Source of the DNA: Tubiluchus corallicola
Taxonomy: Eukaryota > Priapulida > Priapulimorpha > Priapulimorphida > Tubiluchidae
Assembly (NCBI GenBank): GCA_030141605.1
Contig: JAQGDQ010000219.1
Coordinates: 248,001-312,000 of the forward strand
Length of the DNA stretch: 64,000 bases
Direction: 5' to 3'
The position numbers were made by a program, and so were the translations under genes. The notes beneath the pieces are model-generated. The model saw nothing but the letters and a program-made list of their open reading frames with translations. It was not told where the DNA came from and made no database searches. Shown one piece after another: positions 1-14,100 of the stretch; positions within the stretch are counted from its first letter, which is position 1; each line of letters opens with the position of its first letter.

Positions 1-3000
1 ACTAAGCTCAGTATTCATTACAAAGTAGCATACAGAAATTGCATTTAAAACTAGAAGATATATCTGTCATTTGCACTTTTTGACTTCAAGTGCAAGTATA
101 TTTTTTAGTTTTCTTAAAACACAATTGATTGTGATGCAATGTCATTTATGATTCACCACTTGCTTATTTTTACCAGATAAGATGCCACATAGAAACCCAT
201 TGCTAAAACTAGGTTTTCTTTCTCGCTGCTCTATGAATGTAATATTGAATCATTAAAATCCATCTACAGCTTTTTGAGATGTTTTTCAGACAAGCAGACA
301 TTGAAAGCAAGAACTTAACAAAATCAAAATTATATCGATCTTTACTATTTTCGAACATTGAATTTGGTTCTTTCTTGTGTACTATTCTCACCTCAACAAA
401 AATTAAAACTTACACTATTTTCAGCTATCGTGCAGGCAGACAAATTTTATTTTTGAGCATATATTACATATTAAATACCCACACTTGTATGAATTCAATA
501 AGTTTCACGAAAAACCTGTACAGGTCTTTAAAGCTATCGTGTTAGTTCTGTTGTCATTGTGTCATAACAAGTAGTTTCCTTAGGTAGGGAAATTCACTGG
601 ATAATATAGCATAGTTGACATAACAAGATAAAAACATATTTTTGCAACTTGGTCAAAACTTACTGTGCTCAAATTTTACATTAAACTTCCACTGGCTTCC
701 ATTCTCATAGTGTTATCATCACAGAGTTTGTCAGTGTGTTTCCTTGGTGATGGAAAATCTGGAAACCTCATCAAAGCAATGTTAAAATTCCAGTATCACC
801 ATTTCTTGTACAACATTTTATTCACAAAATTCAGTGACATTTGTTCTTTGATCTTCTAATCTTATATTTTTTAGGCTATGAAACTGATTTATGAGACCAG
901 AGAAAATGCTCAGAATGAAACGTCTAGGTGAGGACAAGAAGTTGTTTAATTTTGCAAGTGCCTTTGTTGGAATTGTTGTTTGTTAAAGGCTGATGTTCAA
1001 GCTATGATTATCATGTTTGCACAGATGTCAGCATGTATTATCCAAAACCTGAAAATGCTAATTGCATCTGTTTCACTGCGACGCTTAATTTGAGAATTTA
1101 CTTATTCTACATCTGACTTGCATTAAATCATGTTCTAATATTACTATATTAAATAGTCTCAAATAATATCAGGCTTACAATGTAAAAATGTAGCTTGTGT
1201 CTGTCAATTTGTTTCTGTCTTTCATGAAAATTATTCAGATGAGTACTTAAAATTGTGAGAACTTGAAGAAAATAGCATGAGAAAGCTGATTTTTGGTAAG
1301 TTTGTTTACTTGTTTGTTGTTGACATTTGTTGTGGTATTATATTAGTGCCAATGTTCAGTAATATTGATGGTAATTAATGCAGTCAGTATGCTGCTGGTG
1401 TAACAGATCTGATCAGTAACGCTTCGCACTTTACTATACTCATAACTGTGTTATTTTAGCAGTATTTTTGATAGGGTTCCATGTAAGAAAGTGTTGCTTA
1501 ATAACTGTGTAAGAAATAATGAGGAAATTGGCAAATTTTTATCAGTGTTTAAGATGCAAAGTTTTTAAAAGTTACATCTTATTTTGATAACTTTTGCAAC
1601 CTTAGTTAGTATGGTTAATATACAGCTTGTGTACTACTCCATTCCATTTAATATCTGTAAAAAATGAAACAGCCAGAAAGGAATTAATTTTCTGTGCACT
1701 TCAAGTTTAATTTTGATTTTTATGAGTAGGACTATAATACTTTTTTGAGCAATTTGTAAGTGTAGTGAAGTTAGTGGCAGTTGGTTTGTAAATTTGTATA
1801 GTTGTTGCCAGTTCGTGTTTATTAAATTGTAATAATAATTTGAAACTAATAACTACCAAATAGTTGTACTGTAATTTTTGGTTCAACTCAGCCATTTGGC
1901 AGAATTTCTGCTATTCCTTCATAATTTTTTTTATAGATTCTTAAAAATGTTTCAAGGACTTTTTTATAAGAAATGTTTCGTTTGCTTTGCTCAGATGTGT
2001 TCCTTATGATGCCTCATTTTTGTACTTAATGATAAAATTTTAATTTTTTTGCGTAAACTAATTTTTAAAAATTAGCAGCAAATATTTATGTAATTTTTAA
2101 AAGAAATCTTGCTCATAAGGTTGGTTATAGCTCCGTAGGCTATTAATGGAATGACAGTTATTATCTCATAAAGTGTACTATTAGTGTGTTATTATTCGTT
2201 ATGTAAGTTGTAACTATGTATTTTACATAGTGGTTTGCCTCTCATTAGCGTCAATAACATTTTTTTTTGTTTTGATTCAGATATCAAATATCTACGTGAA
2301 TCTGCATGTCCTTTTTATAATATTCTAGTGTTTATTTTTATATTGTAATAACAGTAAGATTAAGTATGCTAGTAACTATTTATGTATTTGCCAATTAATT
2401 TTTTTGAATGTTCTGTAATATATTTTTTAGCATCTGCTTCACATAGTTGGTTATATAATACAAAGATGAAGTTTTCTTATTTTGAAAGCAAATAGTCAAT
2501 TTGTAAATTATTTTGTACAAATGCTTTTAATTAATTTCCAGTGATTTTTGTCTTTAATAAATCGCAGTTACTAACTTAATATTGTTGGTTGAGTATGTAC
2601 CATCATCAATTTTGTAAATTTAGCATTTTTTCTAATGAAGTGAATACCTTAAATAAACATGTTTAATTAACAACAGGAATTATGTTAGATTATGCACAGT
2701 ATCACAGCGACTCTATTCTAAGTAACGCACGACTAAATAGCTGTAAGTATTCTAAGTAGACTACAAACCAGTTTACCTAGGCAGCAACTACTCTACCCAT
2801 CGTGGATCCAATATAAACAGTCGTACAGGTAGTGAGATCCTGTTTGTGGTTTCAGATGTGCACAACTAGAACCCAGATTAATTGTGCTATGTAAACAGAA
2901 TATTATTCGTCTTGTGTCGTTTTGTTAGGACTGCTGGAATAGCACTGCTCTGACATTAATGCATGGGGCCCTGACAGTGTGCTTTTAATGATAGAGGCAA

Positions 3001-4465
3001 AGAAAACCACATATCTATATGTAGTGTAAACAGGGGTACAAAATCATTAAAGATAAGAAAGGGAATAAGGAGATCCAGGACGCGTCGCGAGTCTTCCCAC
3101 AGAATAAATAGAGCTTATTTTACGGTTTTAGTGGTTTAGTTTTAATTCTGAGCCACTTTGTGTATTTGAATGATATTGCAACCCAGTTAACATTGAAAAA
3201 TTCAACTTAAACATAAAGTTGTATTTTTAATTTGTCGACGTACTGTTGTCTGGATTCCAATTGCTTGTAAATAGTAAGTGAAAGGACTTTTTCACAAAAT
3301 TGAACAGCTGGCAAATTTTACTTCTACTTGCAAATAATTCTGCTATGAACATTTCAGTTTTGAAATTTACCTAATATTACAAGACTAGGAGATATTACTG
3401 TAGAAACTTAAGTCCATTTCTTTGAAGACGTTCAGGGACAGATTAACATAATACATTGAATAATTATTAGAATAGTAGCCAAGCCGTGACAAACTTGTTA
3501 TCTACATCAAGGGACCATTTGAAACAATATAATCGTCAACAAGGATTGTCAAAACTTTCTTTAGCATCAGCAAACATACAAACAATAATAGCAGCTGCAA
3601 TGACAATAATAGCTCCAGAAGCCACACAAACATTAATGCACTAAATAAATTGGTAATACTGGCCTGGGTCTACATTAGAAGGCGAAGGTTTGCAAAAGTA
3701 TTTGCATAATCAGGATTAAATAAAATTATTGTAATCAACAATGTACAAACATTCCACGTAGTGTTTTGTTTGCTTTGCTTAAGTGAGTGGTACTACTGTA
3801 CAAACACCAACTAATAAGCAAGGTGAACAAAAAACCAGGGATGAGCATTATCTGTTTGGTGGAGTGAATATGACTTAATTGTTGACACAAGAATAAAGTA
3901 ATATCAATGATACATGAAAGTGTTCCCACGCTGCTGATTTTTAACTAAAAAGCACCTGTTTGTCCAAGTATGAATGTTTTTTGTATTATGATATCTGTTG
4001 AGTGTTGATGAATGGTATAGTAGTAAACTGAAACTGTTGAGTGCTGACTTTAGTAAATCGCGGCTATGCTACAAAATGTAACAAGGTCTGTAACACCTAT
4101 CGTCGAATGGTTACCCAACCGTTTCACGCTTTATCCAAACCGTGTTTTCATGTCAAAGAAGTAACTAAAATGCCTTACATGTGATTTTTCTTTTCCCGTT
4201 TTTCCTGTGGGCTTGATAATGAAAATAAACCATGAAATGGAAGACGCCAGATCAAGATCTTTTGTTTAATACTCGAACTGTCAAGAATGGCGTGGAGCCA
4301 CAGCTGAGGAAATTATATTGATGTTGACATTGTAATTATATAAATGTATATACAACCTCATCCCAACAATTCGTTACGTCAATTATGATTCATAAATATA
4401 ATGTATAATGTTCACACTTTTCCATTTAACTTCCATGTATGATTATGGATCAGAAGTCACTAGTC
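1..4465. other. AT-rich region, no firm gene
   Basis: No open reading frame here has a recognisable protein family or a chain of phased splice sites, apart from the small possible exon pair at 875-927 and 1239-1242 listed separately. The stretch 1250-2660 is strongly AT-rich with AATAAA-like hexamers near 2558 and 2653, which could be the 3' UTR of a gene lying mostly left of the window. From about 2700 to 4465 I see only unique-looking non-coding DNA lying downstream of the minus-strand exchanger gene. Confidence 0.5.
875..1242 (+). CDS. possible 3'-terminal exons of an upstream gene
   Basis: A stretch beginning after a good acceptor (TATTTTTTAG, ending at 874) reads AMKLIYETRENAQNETS and then meets a donor (GTGAGG) at 928. 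The next plausible acceptor (TTATTCAG, ending at 1238) would complete an Arg codon and run directly into TGA at 1240-1242. That would make a C-terminus ending NETSR. Composition and splice sites are suggestive, but the peptide is only 18 residues, I recognise no family, and I could not connect it to an exon further upstream. Treat it as a hint that the 3' end of a plus-strand gene may enter the window from the left. Confidence 0.22.
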
Positions 4466-4471
4466 TTTATT
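4466..4471 (-). terminator. candidate poly(A) signal of the exchanger gene
   Basis: AATAAA on the minus strand about 200 bases beyond the TGA stop of the exchanger. It is the first canonical hexamer after the stop codon that I noticed; no transcript end was seen, so this is inference from position. Confidence 0.4.
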
Positions 4472-4670
4472 TTGTAGGTTGCAATTTTTGTGTGCTATGC
4501 ACACCTGGTGATGAATCTGTTAATTTAAGACTAATGGTAAAGTTTTTCTGATGTTGCATCATCTTTTCACTTCCAACAATCGTAGTCATTTTGACACACT
4601 GGATCAGCGTGTGCAGTTGTCACGTATATGAACAAAAACATGTTCTCGTACGGTTCGTGTCTTTCGCCTC

Positions 4671-7600
4671 TCAATGGTGTTTGCAAGGTGGCGCATTTAC
4701 GTAACCGAACACATTGAACTCGATCATGCTGGAGAATACGAGAAAGACGACGTAGACAATCATAAGAAACCAACCAAGTTTCGGGGTGAGCCTCCACTTA
4801 TTAAAATGAATAGAGCCAATCTGAAGCAGAAACGCAAGTAATAAAAAAGTGCTACAAGCAGGGAAAAAGTAAAGATTTTTTAGGTTCTAACTTATTAGTG
4901 TAGTGCTAATGTACATACATGATAAAAAATATTTAATTAGGACATTGTGGACAAAAGTATGTCTTTTGGCTACATAAGGTCAAATTTTACGATAGTTAAG
5001 AAATGATAGAAAAACAATAAAATGTGCTGTCTTACCGTAACAATTACTGTGCCAAACAGTAAGCCAACTGAGAATACCAAACCATTACTGTTAATATGCA
5101 CCTGAAATTATATCATGTACTTTTTAAAAGTAGTTTATTTATTTTTAATGGCCATTTAGTATTTCGTCGTTAGGACTTATTTGTTTAAAATTAATATTGT
5201 TTGTTTAAATAGTTTTTATTCCTTTTTGTTCATTCTGATTCTGTTTCTTGAAGACGGGCAACATTCTATGAAGTTAAACATTCTAAGGTGTTTTTCAAAT
5301 TATCTGTGAGATAGGTTTGGATCTAAGCACCAAGATCCATAGTAAGACCAAAAATTTTTTACAAAAGCTCAAGCGATTAACAGGTTTCACTTAGTAGAGG
5401 TGTTCGAGGTACGGATCGGGATCGAGTTTCGGATCAGGATCAATGTTCGGGATTGAGGTGTGGTTAGTGACACTAACTGGTGATTTTTCAGTATTAGCAA
5501 TGTAGTCAGGATCGGGGTGCGGGTCAGGACCAAAAGTAAGGACTTCAATCCCGAATACCCCTAGTGCAGGTTAATCAGTGTTGGTACAGAACATTGGATG
5601 GATCTGTTAATCAGAACTACATATCAATCAACTAGGTTAATAACATTTTGTTTTCAAACATTTTTGTCAAAAGATAAACTACTGATACATTTCAAGAATG
5701 TGTATGTTACACTTACTGCCTGTCCTGTGAAAATGATAGCTGTTTTTACGAACCAAGGAAGCGCTAGACCCAGTAATATGTCAAAAACATTACTTCCAAT
5801 ACTATTTGAAACGGCCATATCACCCAAACCTAAAATACACGAAAATATGTGTCTCATGCATATTGTGAATCGGATACAAAGACATGTCAGTAGATGACTG
5901 CAGCTCACCATTACATTAGAACTTCTCATAACTAGCCCTTGTTGTTTTGCGAAATGCTTGGAAAGACAGATTACTGGTCGGATGACTTGTGGAACTGGAG
6001 CTTTTATTTACCAAAGAAAAGTTCTAATATTCTGAAGAACAATTCATTATAACAAAGCCTATGCTTTGGTCAATTCTGTAGTCAATTTTACTTAACTAAA
6101 CGTAATCAGGACTGGAATATCCTAGGCTAGTATAGGCCGCAGGGTATGGCCCATCAAAAGCTTGGGGCTCCTCGAGCTTTAGTAACATTTGCAAAAAAAA
6201 TCTGATTTCAATGCGGTTGTGTTGAAATATGGTTTGCAATAAATAGTGAAATAGTAGTATTTCTTTTTATTGACAAACACAAGATAATTATTCTAGTTTG
6301 TTTAAAGAATTTGCAATAACTTTACCTCTAGCTACGTAAATGTCACTAAACGAGTAAAAATTTTCAAGACGTGTACGGGCTAGTTAGAGGGTGGCTCCGT
6401 GTAGGGGGATGGGAGTGGGGTGGGGTCATAGTTTCATTAGCCTAGGGCCCCAATAAAGGTATGTGATATAATTGTCGTGAACTTTACAAAAATGTCACCT
6501 TCCCAACAATATGGGAATTTTACCTTGTCTGGCAACAATAAGACTGGCCATTCCATCAGGTATGCTCGTTCCCGCAGCCAGGAACGTTATACCCATTATA
6601 CTGTCCGGAACATGAAGCGTGTACCCGATAATGGCTACCTGAAATGAGTTCAACCTCTAGTAAATGTTGATTTCAAAATATTTCTTTTATAATATAAGAA
6701 GTTTTTGTTATCAAAGCTAAAGTGGAATGTAAATCACGGCGCACATGTTATGTAACCTGCATGCTTAGTCTGCATGTTTTATTTAATCCTGACTCTAAAA
6801 TAGATCTTACCATCCAAACCATGACATAAGAGAATGCTGCAATCCAAACTATTGACATAACAAATGTCACCATAAACCATGATTCCCATCTTTTCTTCCG
6901 ACAATCAGGAATGGAAAAGAACATGATTATATTGAGAGGCAAGCAGAACACCCACTTAAGCACGGCCCAACAGCCATCCTCTGAAATCAAATCATCAGTG
7001 TTAGTTTAGTAAAAAAACAACAACGCGCATTTTATCTTCCACAACATTACATAAATGGCATAAACGCTGGTTCATTTGGATGCCTCTTTTTTTTCGTTAA
7101 GTCAACCTTCAAATTATAACGAGGTTTTTGACAACTTTTGTAAACTTTGAGTCACCCATTAATGATTGTTGTTTCTCTAAATTTTCAATTAATTTGTTGT
7201 ATATGGCCACATTTCTAATTCTCATTAGCGTGCATCTAGCAGTGATACCGATGTTCATTTCAAAGTTAATAGGCTTACCGAAACTTGAATACAGGAATAT
7301 CTGTTTAACGTGGTAGCAGTAGCATAATATTAGTAGGTTTGGGTTTTTGCTTACCAATGGGAATTCCAGATTTCCAACTATCAAACTCTTCTTCTTCCTC
7401 AACTTCTGTTTGAGGTCTAAAATAGCAAACACAAAAAATTATGAGTCGGAAGTGTATAAGGCTATAAAGGTTATTTGCAACAGTGAACATTGAAAGTTTT
7501 GAGTATGGTCGTACACCAGTATTAGGAAAGGCAGGGACATTCTTCTAGCACAACCTTGCAAAATCTGAGTATCAGTATTCTGCAGTTAACAATATTGCTA

Positions 7601-7938
7601 CAGCTATTACTAGTGTGTGAAAAATTCGAGTACAACTGAACTTAAGAATATTTAAGAAAGGTTCATACTCGCCATGTGCAACCTTCACGTAAGAAGGTGC
7701 ATGAGAACCAGCCAAGCTTTCGTAGCTTTTCTCAATTTCTCTCTTTAGTAATTTGGTGCTTTTTGTTATCACAAGACTGGAGACACTCAGCTGTGATTTG
7801 GTTTGCCCGCCAAGATGTAACAGCTCTGCTCTTTGTTTCCGTCGCTAAACATGAAACATTTAACATTTCTAGGTTGATTGTTTATATTATAGGTAAATGG
7901 GTACATATAGATAGATACAAGATAGTATTTTCAGAGAA

Positions 7939-8020
<82 letters not shown>

Positions 8021-8104
8021 AGAGAGAGAGAGAGAACAGGAGAGAGAGAACAGAGAGAGAGAGAGAGAGAGAACAGGAGAGAGAGAACAGGAGAGAGAGA
8101 GAAC

Positions 8105-8171
<67 letters not shown>

Positions 8172-11100
8172 ATTGCTACCTCTAAAATTAACATTCGTGT
8201 GGCTGCTTGCAGTCGAGTTTTTGCTGAAAATTTGTCTGTCAGCATGATTTTAAGGGTAGCATCAGCTGCATTCAAGCTGTAATGAAAGAAAACACAAAAA
8301 CAAAAGGCAATTATTAAGCAAAAATGATGGCATGTCAGCATGGCATATCAAAATGACTACTATGACAAATTTTTTTAGGGGTAGACTTTGCGAAAGTGAC
8401 TCAGGTGACTCCTCTTTTGCACACCATTAAATTTGCATGTGTAACTTACTCTTGTCTTGGGTTATCCCTGATGTCTTCATCAATGCTCTGCTTTGTCACT
8501 GAGTTTTCTGCATCGCTGTGGCGGCTGTGATCTGTATGATGACTATCGGTCGTCCCAAAAGAAGACTTTCTTCTAACAGTTGCTTGCCGTTCCAGTCTTA
8601 TCATTGGTATATCGACAGATTGGCTGCGTGCTTTTTCCTCTTGGTAGCTATTGGCGATGGACGCACTGCGCGCCTTTTCTTCTTTATAATTATTAACTGA
8701 AAATAGGAGTATTATTGGGACTGAAAGAAATTTTATAGAAACACCGTTGTTTTCCACAGATCTTTCGTCCCCGGCCCTTGGTACATCTTCACTGATTCTT
8801 CAGTGTATCAATACATGACAAGATAATGAGCCTACTGTCATTTTTAAGATGAAATGCAAGGGGGAAGAAACGTCTATGGTTTAGTAAAATGACTTGAACT
8901 AACGCGCCAACACCTGAACACCTGATTTAATTATAATAATCAATCATGGTATTCATCAATCAATCATCAATCAATCATGCACAAGACATGATAGAGTTAC
9001 GGCAGTTTCTGAAGCATGCAGTTCTTGTAGTTAAAGTAGGACAGTGTCTTAATATAAATGCATTTTATTCGGTAATGCTCGCGCGTTATTGCATTTAGGT
9101 CGATTGACCATCATACATTTTGCACACAAGCCTCATCGCACTAAACTAGATCTATGCACATATATTATGCGGAATTTAATAAAGTTTGAAATTAAAGACA
9201 GTTTAATTACCCTGAAAAACATGCATGCGTGACTGTGTCATAAATAAAATGCCGTCTCCAGAATGCTAAATGATGTAAGCTAGCCAACAAGCACAGATAT
9301 TATTTGCATTTAATTATACGTAATATGTGCAGGTATGTTGCGTAAACTCCAGTCTACCTAGTTACACATTTTAAATGCTTTTCAAGCAAAGTTAGCCAAC
9401 CATTTACCATTTACCAAAAAGCTGCCGATTTTGTTCATTTTAATTATTACCATTAATATCAGCTGGAATGTCAATCTCTTCGCCTTGTGCAGCATGCTCT
9501 TTCTTGACTTTCCACTCAGCTAGCTTCCATACGATTTTCGAATTCAATCTACAAAAAATCAAAATGCATGTGGCTGCTAATTTTCATGCACGCAAATACA
9601 GGGTATAATGATGAAAAATGAGTTATTATTTTGTAATAGAGCACAGCCTTATCTGGTCGGTTTCCTCTGAAAAAGGATATCTGCTGGTGGTACAACTAGT
9701 ATAAATAAAACCTCAATAAAATTAAATAGAATAACGTTAATTTTGGCGTTGATAATATTTTAATGGGCTAATACGTTTCTGGTCTAGATACTGGATCATC
9801 ACACATTTAGAAAAATTCTCGATTTTTTATAAGAGTTCCAGAAGACCTGACCACGTTGTGTCAATGTATTTGAACGAAGATCTGTCTAAAAAGACTAATG
9901 GTAGTTAGAAAACAGAGCTGATTTGTTTGTCAGTTTAAATTAGGTTTTCTTCGTTGCGTCCAGGTAACATTTCAGTTTTTAACCTGGTATTATAAAAACG
10001 CATGACGCTTTTTAATTTCAAAATGGTTTTCTATCATACCCATTCAATTTTTGCAGTTTTCTAAAATTTTTAAGAAGTTCACAACCCAAAATCTTCTAAG
10101 CAGTTTAATTTCCAGCTAAAGAGAGAAAGTAGAATTGAGTTATATTAAATGCCCGTCGGTCACTTGTCTGATTATTATTACTACCAATTATAATTATTAC
10201 AAAATTATTGCCAATTAAAATTCCTTAAAATGCTTAGGGTTTTAATTAAATGTTCATTTAATTGAATGCATGCTATTAATGCGTAATTTTTATTTGTTTA
10301 ATTTTAATTTTACTTATTTGAAACTATCTATTTTCGTACTAACAATGCATGGACCATCATGGAAATACTTTATTATAGGCAATTTTGATGCAAATCCATG
10401 TAAAAATAAATTTCTATTCCATTCTAGCTGGTATAGGCTTCAGTGCATAACTACGTAAACGTGGCGGAAATTTCCAGACGCCAGCATAGAAAACAATATT
10501 AACAAAAATGTAAAAATCCCTTAACACATTTTGTTTAATAAAGTTTTCTCTTTGCTATCGTACGGCCACTTGTATGCTTTTCTATAAGCTTCAGGGCACC
10601 GCTGCTAACCTGGCGCCGGTGTGGTAAGAGGTTTCATGAAAAATACAGAAAATATAAAATAAACGAAAAGTAACAAATAGGAAGTTGAAGATTCAGATCT
10701 TGCAGTGTTTAAGTCTTCCGTTATGGGAAGGACTATTAGCTTTGATTTATTTGCCTAAACGCCGTAATGTACTTTTTAAATTTTGGCATCGTATTAGCTC
10801 CGCCCAGTACTTGTTATATACTCACAACCCTCCATGCTCTTTTTTATAAGAGTTAGCGTATAGGTGTCTTTGTCAACTTTTATATACGACAATGAAACTT
10901 CGTTGACTGGTTTTCAAACTATTGCTTGACATTTGACAAGACTATTTTTGCCTGCTTCCTTTATTTTTGGCACTTCTTTTGAGGCTAAAATGTTGTAGTG
11001 AAAAATGGTAATAGGCCTATCTTTTAGAAGAGCTTCAAGGGTTGAATGTTGAGAGCGATTAATCATGTTCACGACGAAAATCCATTTGCACACATTTTGC

Positions 11101-14100
11101 TTGCAGATTCGGTGTCTTCTTTATGCGACATGCTTGCACGCACTTTTAGTTGATGTTTGTCTTGCTTTGCATGGCATTAGTTAGTATTTTAATATGACGT
11201 CAAGCGTTGATATTGTATCTTAAAATTCGTCAAGCCTGCTTTTTAGACAAACACTGTGGTGCGCGCATGTCCAAGGTCAAGGTATTTTGGACTATAATGT
11301 GTTTTAAGACTTATCCAGGGCACAAAGCAGTTATAATATTGATTTAACATACTGCCAGTCTGCAACATTGTTATTACTTATTAAAACCAGTTTTGTTTTT
11401 TAAATTACTTGGTCCTATTCAGTACTAAGATAAAGAAATGACTTTTAATTGGTGTCGTTAAACAAATTTTTGCTAATTAAAATGCTGTACATTTAAGAAC
11501 ACAGTGTTCATCCTGATCATGCATCACTCATAGGTGTTTATTTTTTCTTCTATTTCACATCACAAAAAGGTAGACAAAAATTATTCTGACCCAAAGGGCA
11601 AATTTAACATAAAAACTGTGTTTCTCGGATGATCAAATGGCGAAAACATACATCTGTTTGTATGCAAAATACTTTCAATATACTAGAACTGTTATTAATT
11701 TGTTAATGCTATTATTAACAACAATTTGGCTATAATTATATAGAGCAACATAACAATAATTAAGTAAGCAATTTCCGGAAAAAAACCGAGAAAGCTCTGA
11801 ATTTTTAACAGTTAGGCTCATTATAATTTATTATATATACTGCGTATGTAGCTGCCTTATAACAAACATTTTTTTGTGTCAGAGGATTGACGGGTATGCC
11901 TTAAATTGTGTTAGTAGCGCAGAAAGATTACAAAAATAACAAGTAAACACTACAATCAGTTTGGATTAGGCAGAAATAAATCTTTCTGTTTTTAGGGTTT
12001 GTTTACTTTGGCGTAAGTGAGAGCATGGGCTCGTAAACCTTATCTCGAGGGTTTAGTGCCAATTTCGCTGTACACATTATGTATACATGCTGGTTACATG
12101 GAAACCTGAAAATTTTAATTTTCAGTTTAAGCTAATGTCAAAGCCTTTAGCTAATCATTGAACGTTCAGACAAAAATTATTATTCAGGCACCAAGTTTTA
12201 AAATTGTACTGTTCCAAGAAAAAGTCAAGAACTTGAAATTCTCATCAGCTTGTTACATTTGAAATTGATACATCGGAAAACAAGGCTTCGGCCCTATCAA
12301 GACGAAAAATTGCTATCTTAAAACTGAGTAGTCGAACCATTCGTGACTAACAACAGAGAGAAAAATTGCTAACAGATACCAAATTTTGAAAGTTCTTAAC
12401 TTACTTCATTATAACGATGTAAAAACAATATAATATCAGCATTATGACTGACTCCACCCATGTCACTTCTGAGTCATATATTACCTATAATAAAAGTTCA
12501 ATAAAATTTTTAAGGCACCATTTTTAAACTTACAATACAATAAATTGTATAACGACCTATGGATAGTTCACCTATAGCTATTTTTATCGTGATGTGCATA
12601 CGAGTATACGAAACAGCCACAAAAATGAAGCGATTATAAATGCGCAAAAATGAAGGGATTATAAATGCTTACCACAATTAGTATCATAACAGAGAGGGAG
12701 TAATAGCTTGTATCCCTAAAAAGCGGCCACCACGTCAAGTCGACAACCTGAAAGTTGTTTCAGTTCTTAAATAAAGGGCAAAGTAAAGTTATAAGATAGA
12801 TTTGAAAAGAAAGCAAAAAACGCTTATTGACTTTTAGATGTGAGAAAACATCTTTTTTGTTCCCGATATTATTTGAAAAAACACAAAATAATAGTTGTTG
12901 TTTCTGCCCAGACATTCCTAGAAACTGAGGGACTGAGGGAGAGCCTTTAAATGCATGTAGGCCTAATTAATGCGTTGCTCGTGCATGTGGTTATATTTGG
13001 AACCGTTTGCTTTATATTATTATCTTTATTATTTGAAACTTTATCTTCATTACCAATAGCTATCCCACAACTCATGCTAGTAATAATAACAGAGATTTTT
13101 CTTACCGCCCCCGCACCTATTCCACACATGCCAATAATAAATAAAATATTGAACACTGCCGACCCAACAATTGTCCCTGTTCCAACATCTCCCTTTGCGA
13201 CAAATACACCTGCCAAACAATAAACTTTATAGATGTGAATGGTCGTGATGCAGACTTATAAGTCGTACTACGTTTTTGTTTACAACAAACAACAGTGTAG
13301 CAAAAATCAACAAAATAATTACTGTAGTTGCCATTAAAAGTAACACGACAAGAAAAAATAGTAGTATTTACAAGAAAGAATTACATATCTGCAACAATGT
13401 TTCCAGATCTCAATTAGTGGCCACTTCATAGACGCTCAGACGCATGCTCTCACCTAATTCATTTTGCGCAAAAAGTTATTTTTGGCCCCTGTGACGTTGA
13501 CCTTTAACTTTTTGAATGACGATGTAATGCGTTTAAAGGTCTTGCCCAAGCTTGTCCATCGGCCAAGTTTAGCGCTATAGCTTTATTCACCTTGATTTTA
13601 TTGTGCAGACAGACAGGTACACAGACGTAAACTATACCATCGTGGCAGATAATTACAGCTCAACTGAATATACGCGAAGCAAAACCTGTGAGTTGAGGTA
13701 AGTGGTCATTAGAAATTAACACATTTGTGGGCTTAACTGGATCTTGCATTCAAATGAAAGTGATATGTACTTTGATATTACGCTATATATTGCACTGTAG
13801 TTAATATCACCTTACCTATAATGGATGTGAAGAGCTCGGGAGCTGAACTTCCGGCTGCCATGAATGTTGCTCCTGCTACATCTTCACCAATGTCTAGTCT
13901 CTATAAGTAAAAAAGTGAGCATGAGAGAGCTTGAACGTTAAACATTTAATTTTAGGTATTATAGTCAATGTATAATAGCAATAAGTGAAGGTTTATTCAT
14001 CAAGTTTGTATATAATGTGTGGCGCAAAAATGTGCCGAAGTTTAGACTACAGTAAGATTGGAAACAAAGCTGAAATTTCTCAGCGTGATATTAGAGTGCA

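Noticed and set aside
6121-6460. Inverted CCTAGGCTA motifs about 300 bases apart in an exchanger intron, suggestive of a miniature transposon
   Set aside because: CCTAGG is itself palindromic, the matching arms are only nine bases, and no target duplication was seen.
7676-8341. Long open frames of Arg-Glu repeats (plus) and Leu-Ser repeats (minus)
   Set aside because: They are translations of the (GA)n microsatellite in an exchanger intron.
9549-12672. Apparent missing exon in the exchanger between the TWWPLFRD segment and LNSKIVWK
   Set aside because: Phase mismatch first suggested a gap, but an 80-bp exon at 12405-12484 ([20 protein letters not shown] onwards) fits both phases and the family, so the gene is complete.
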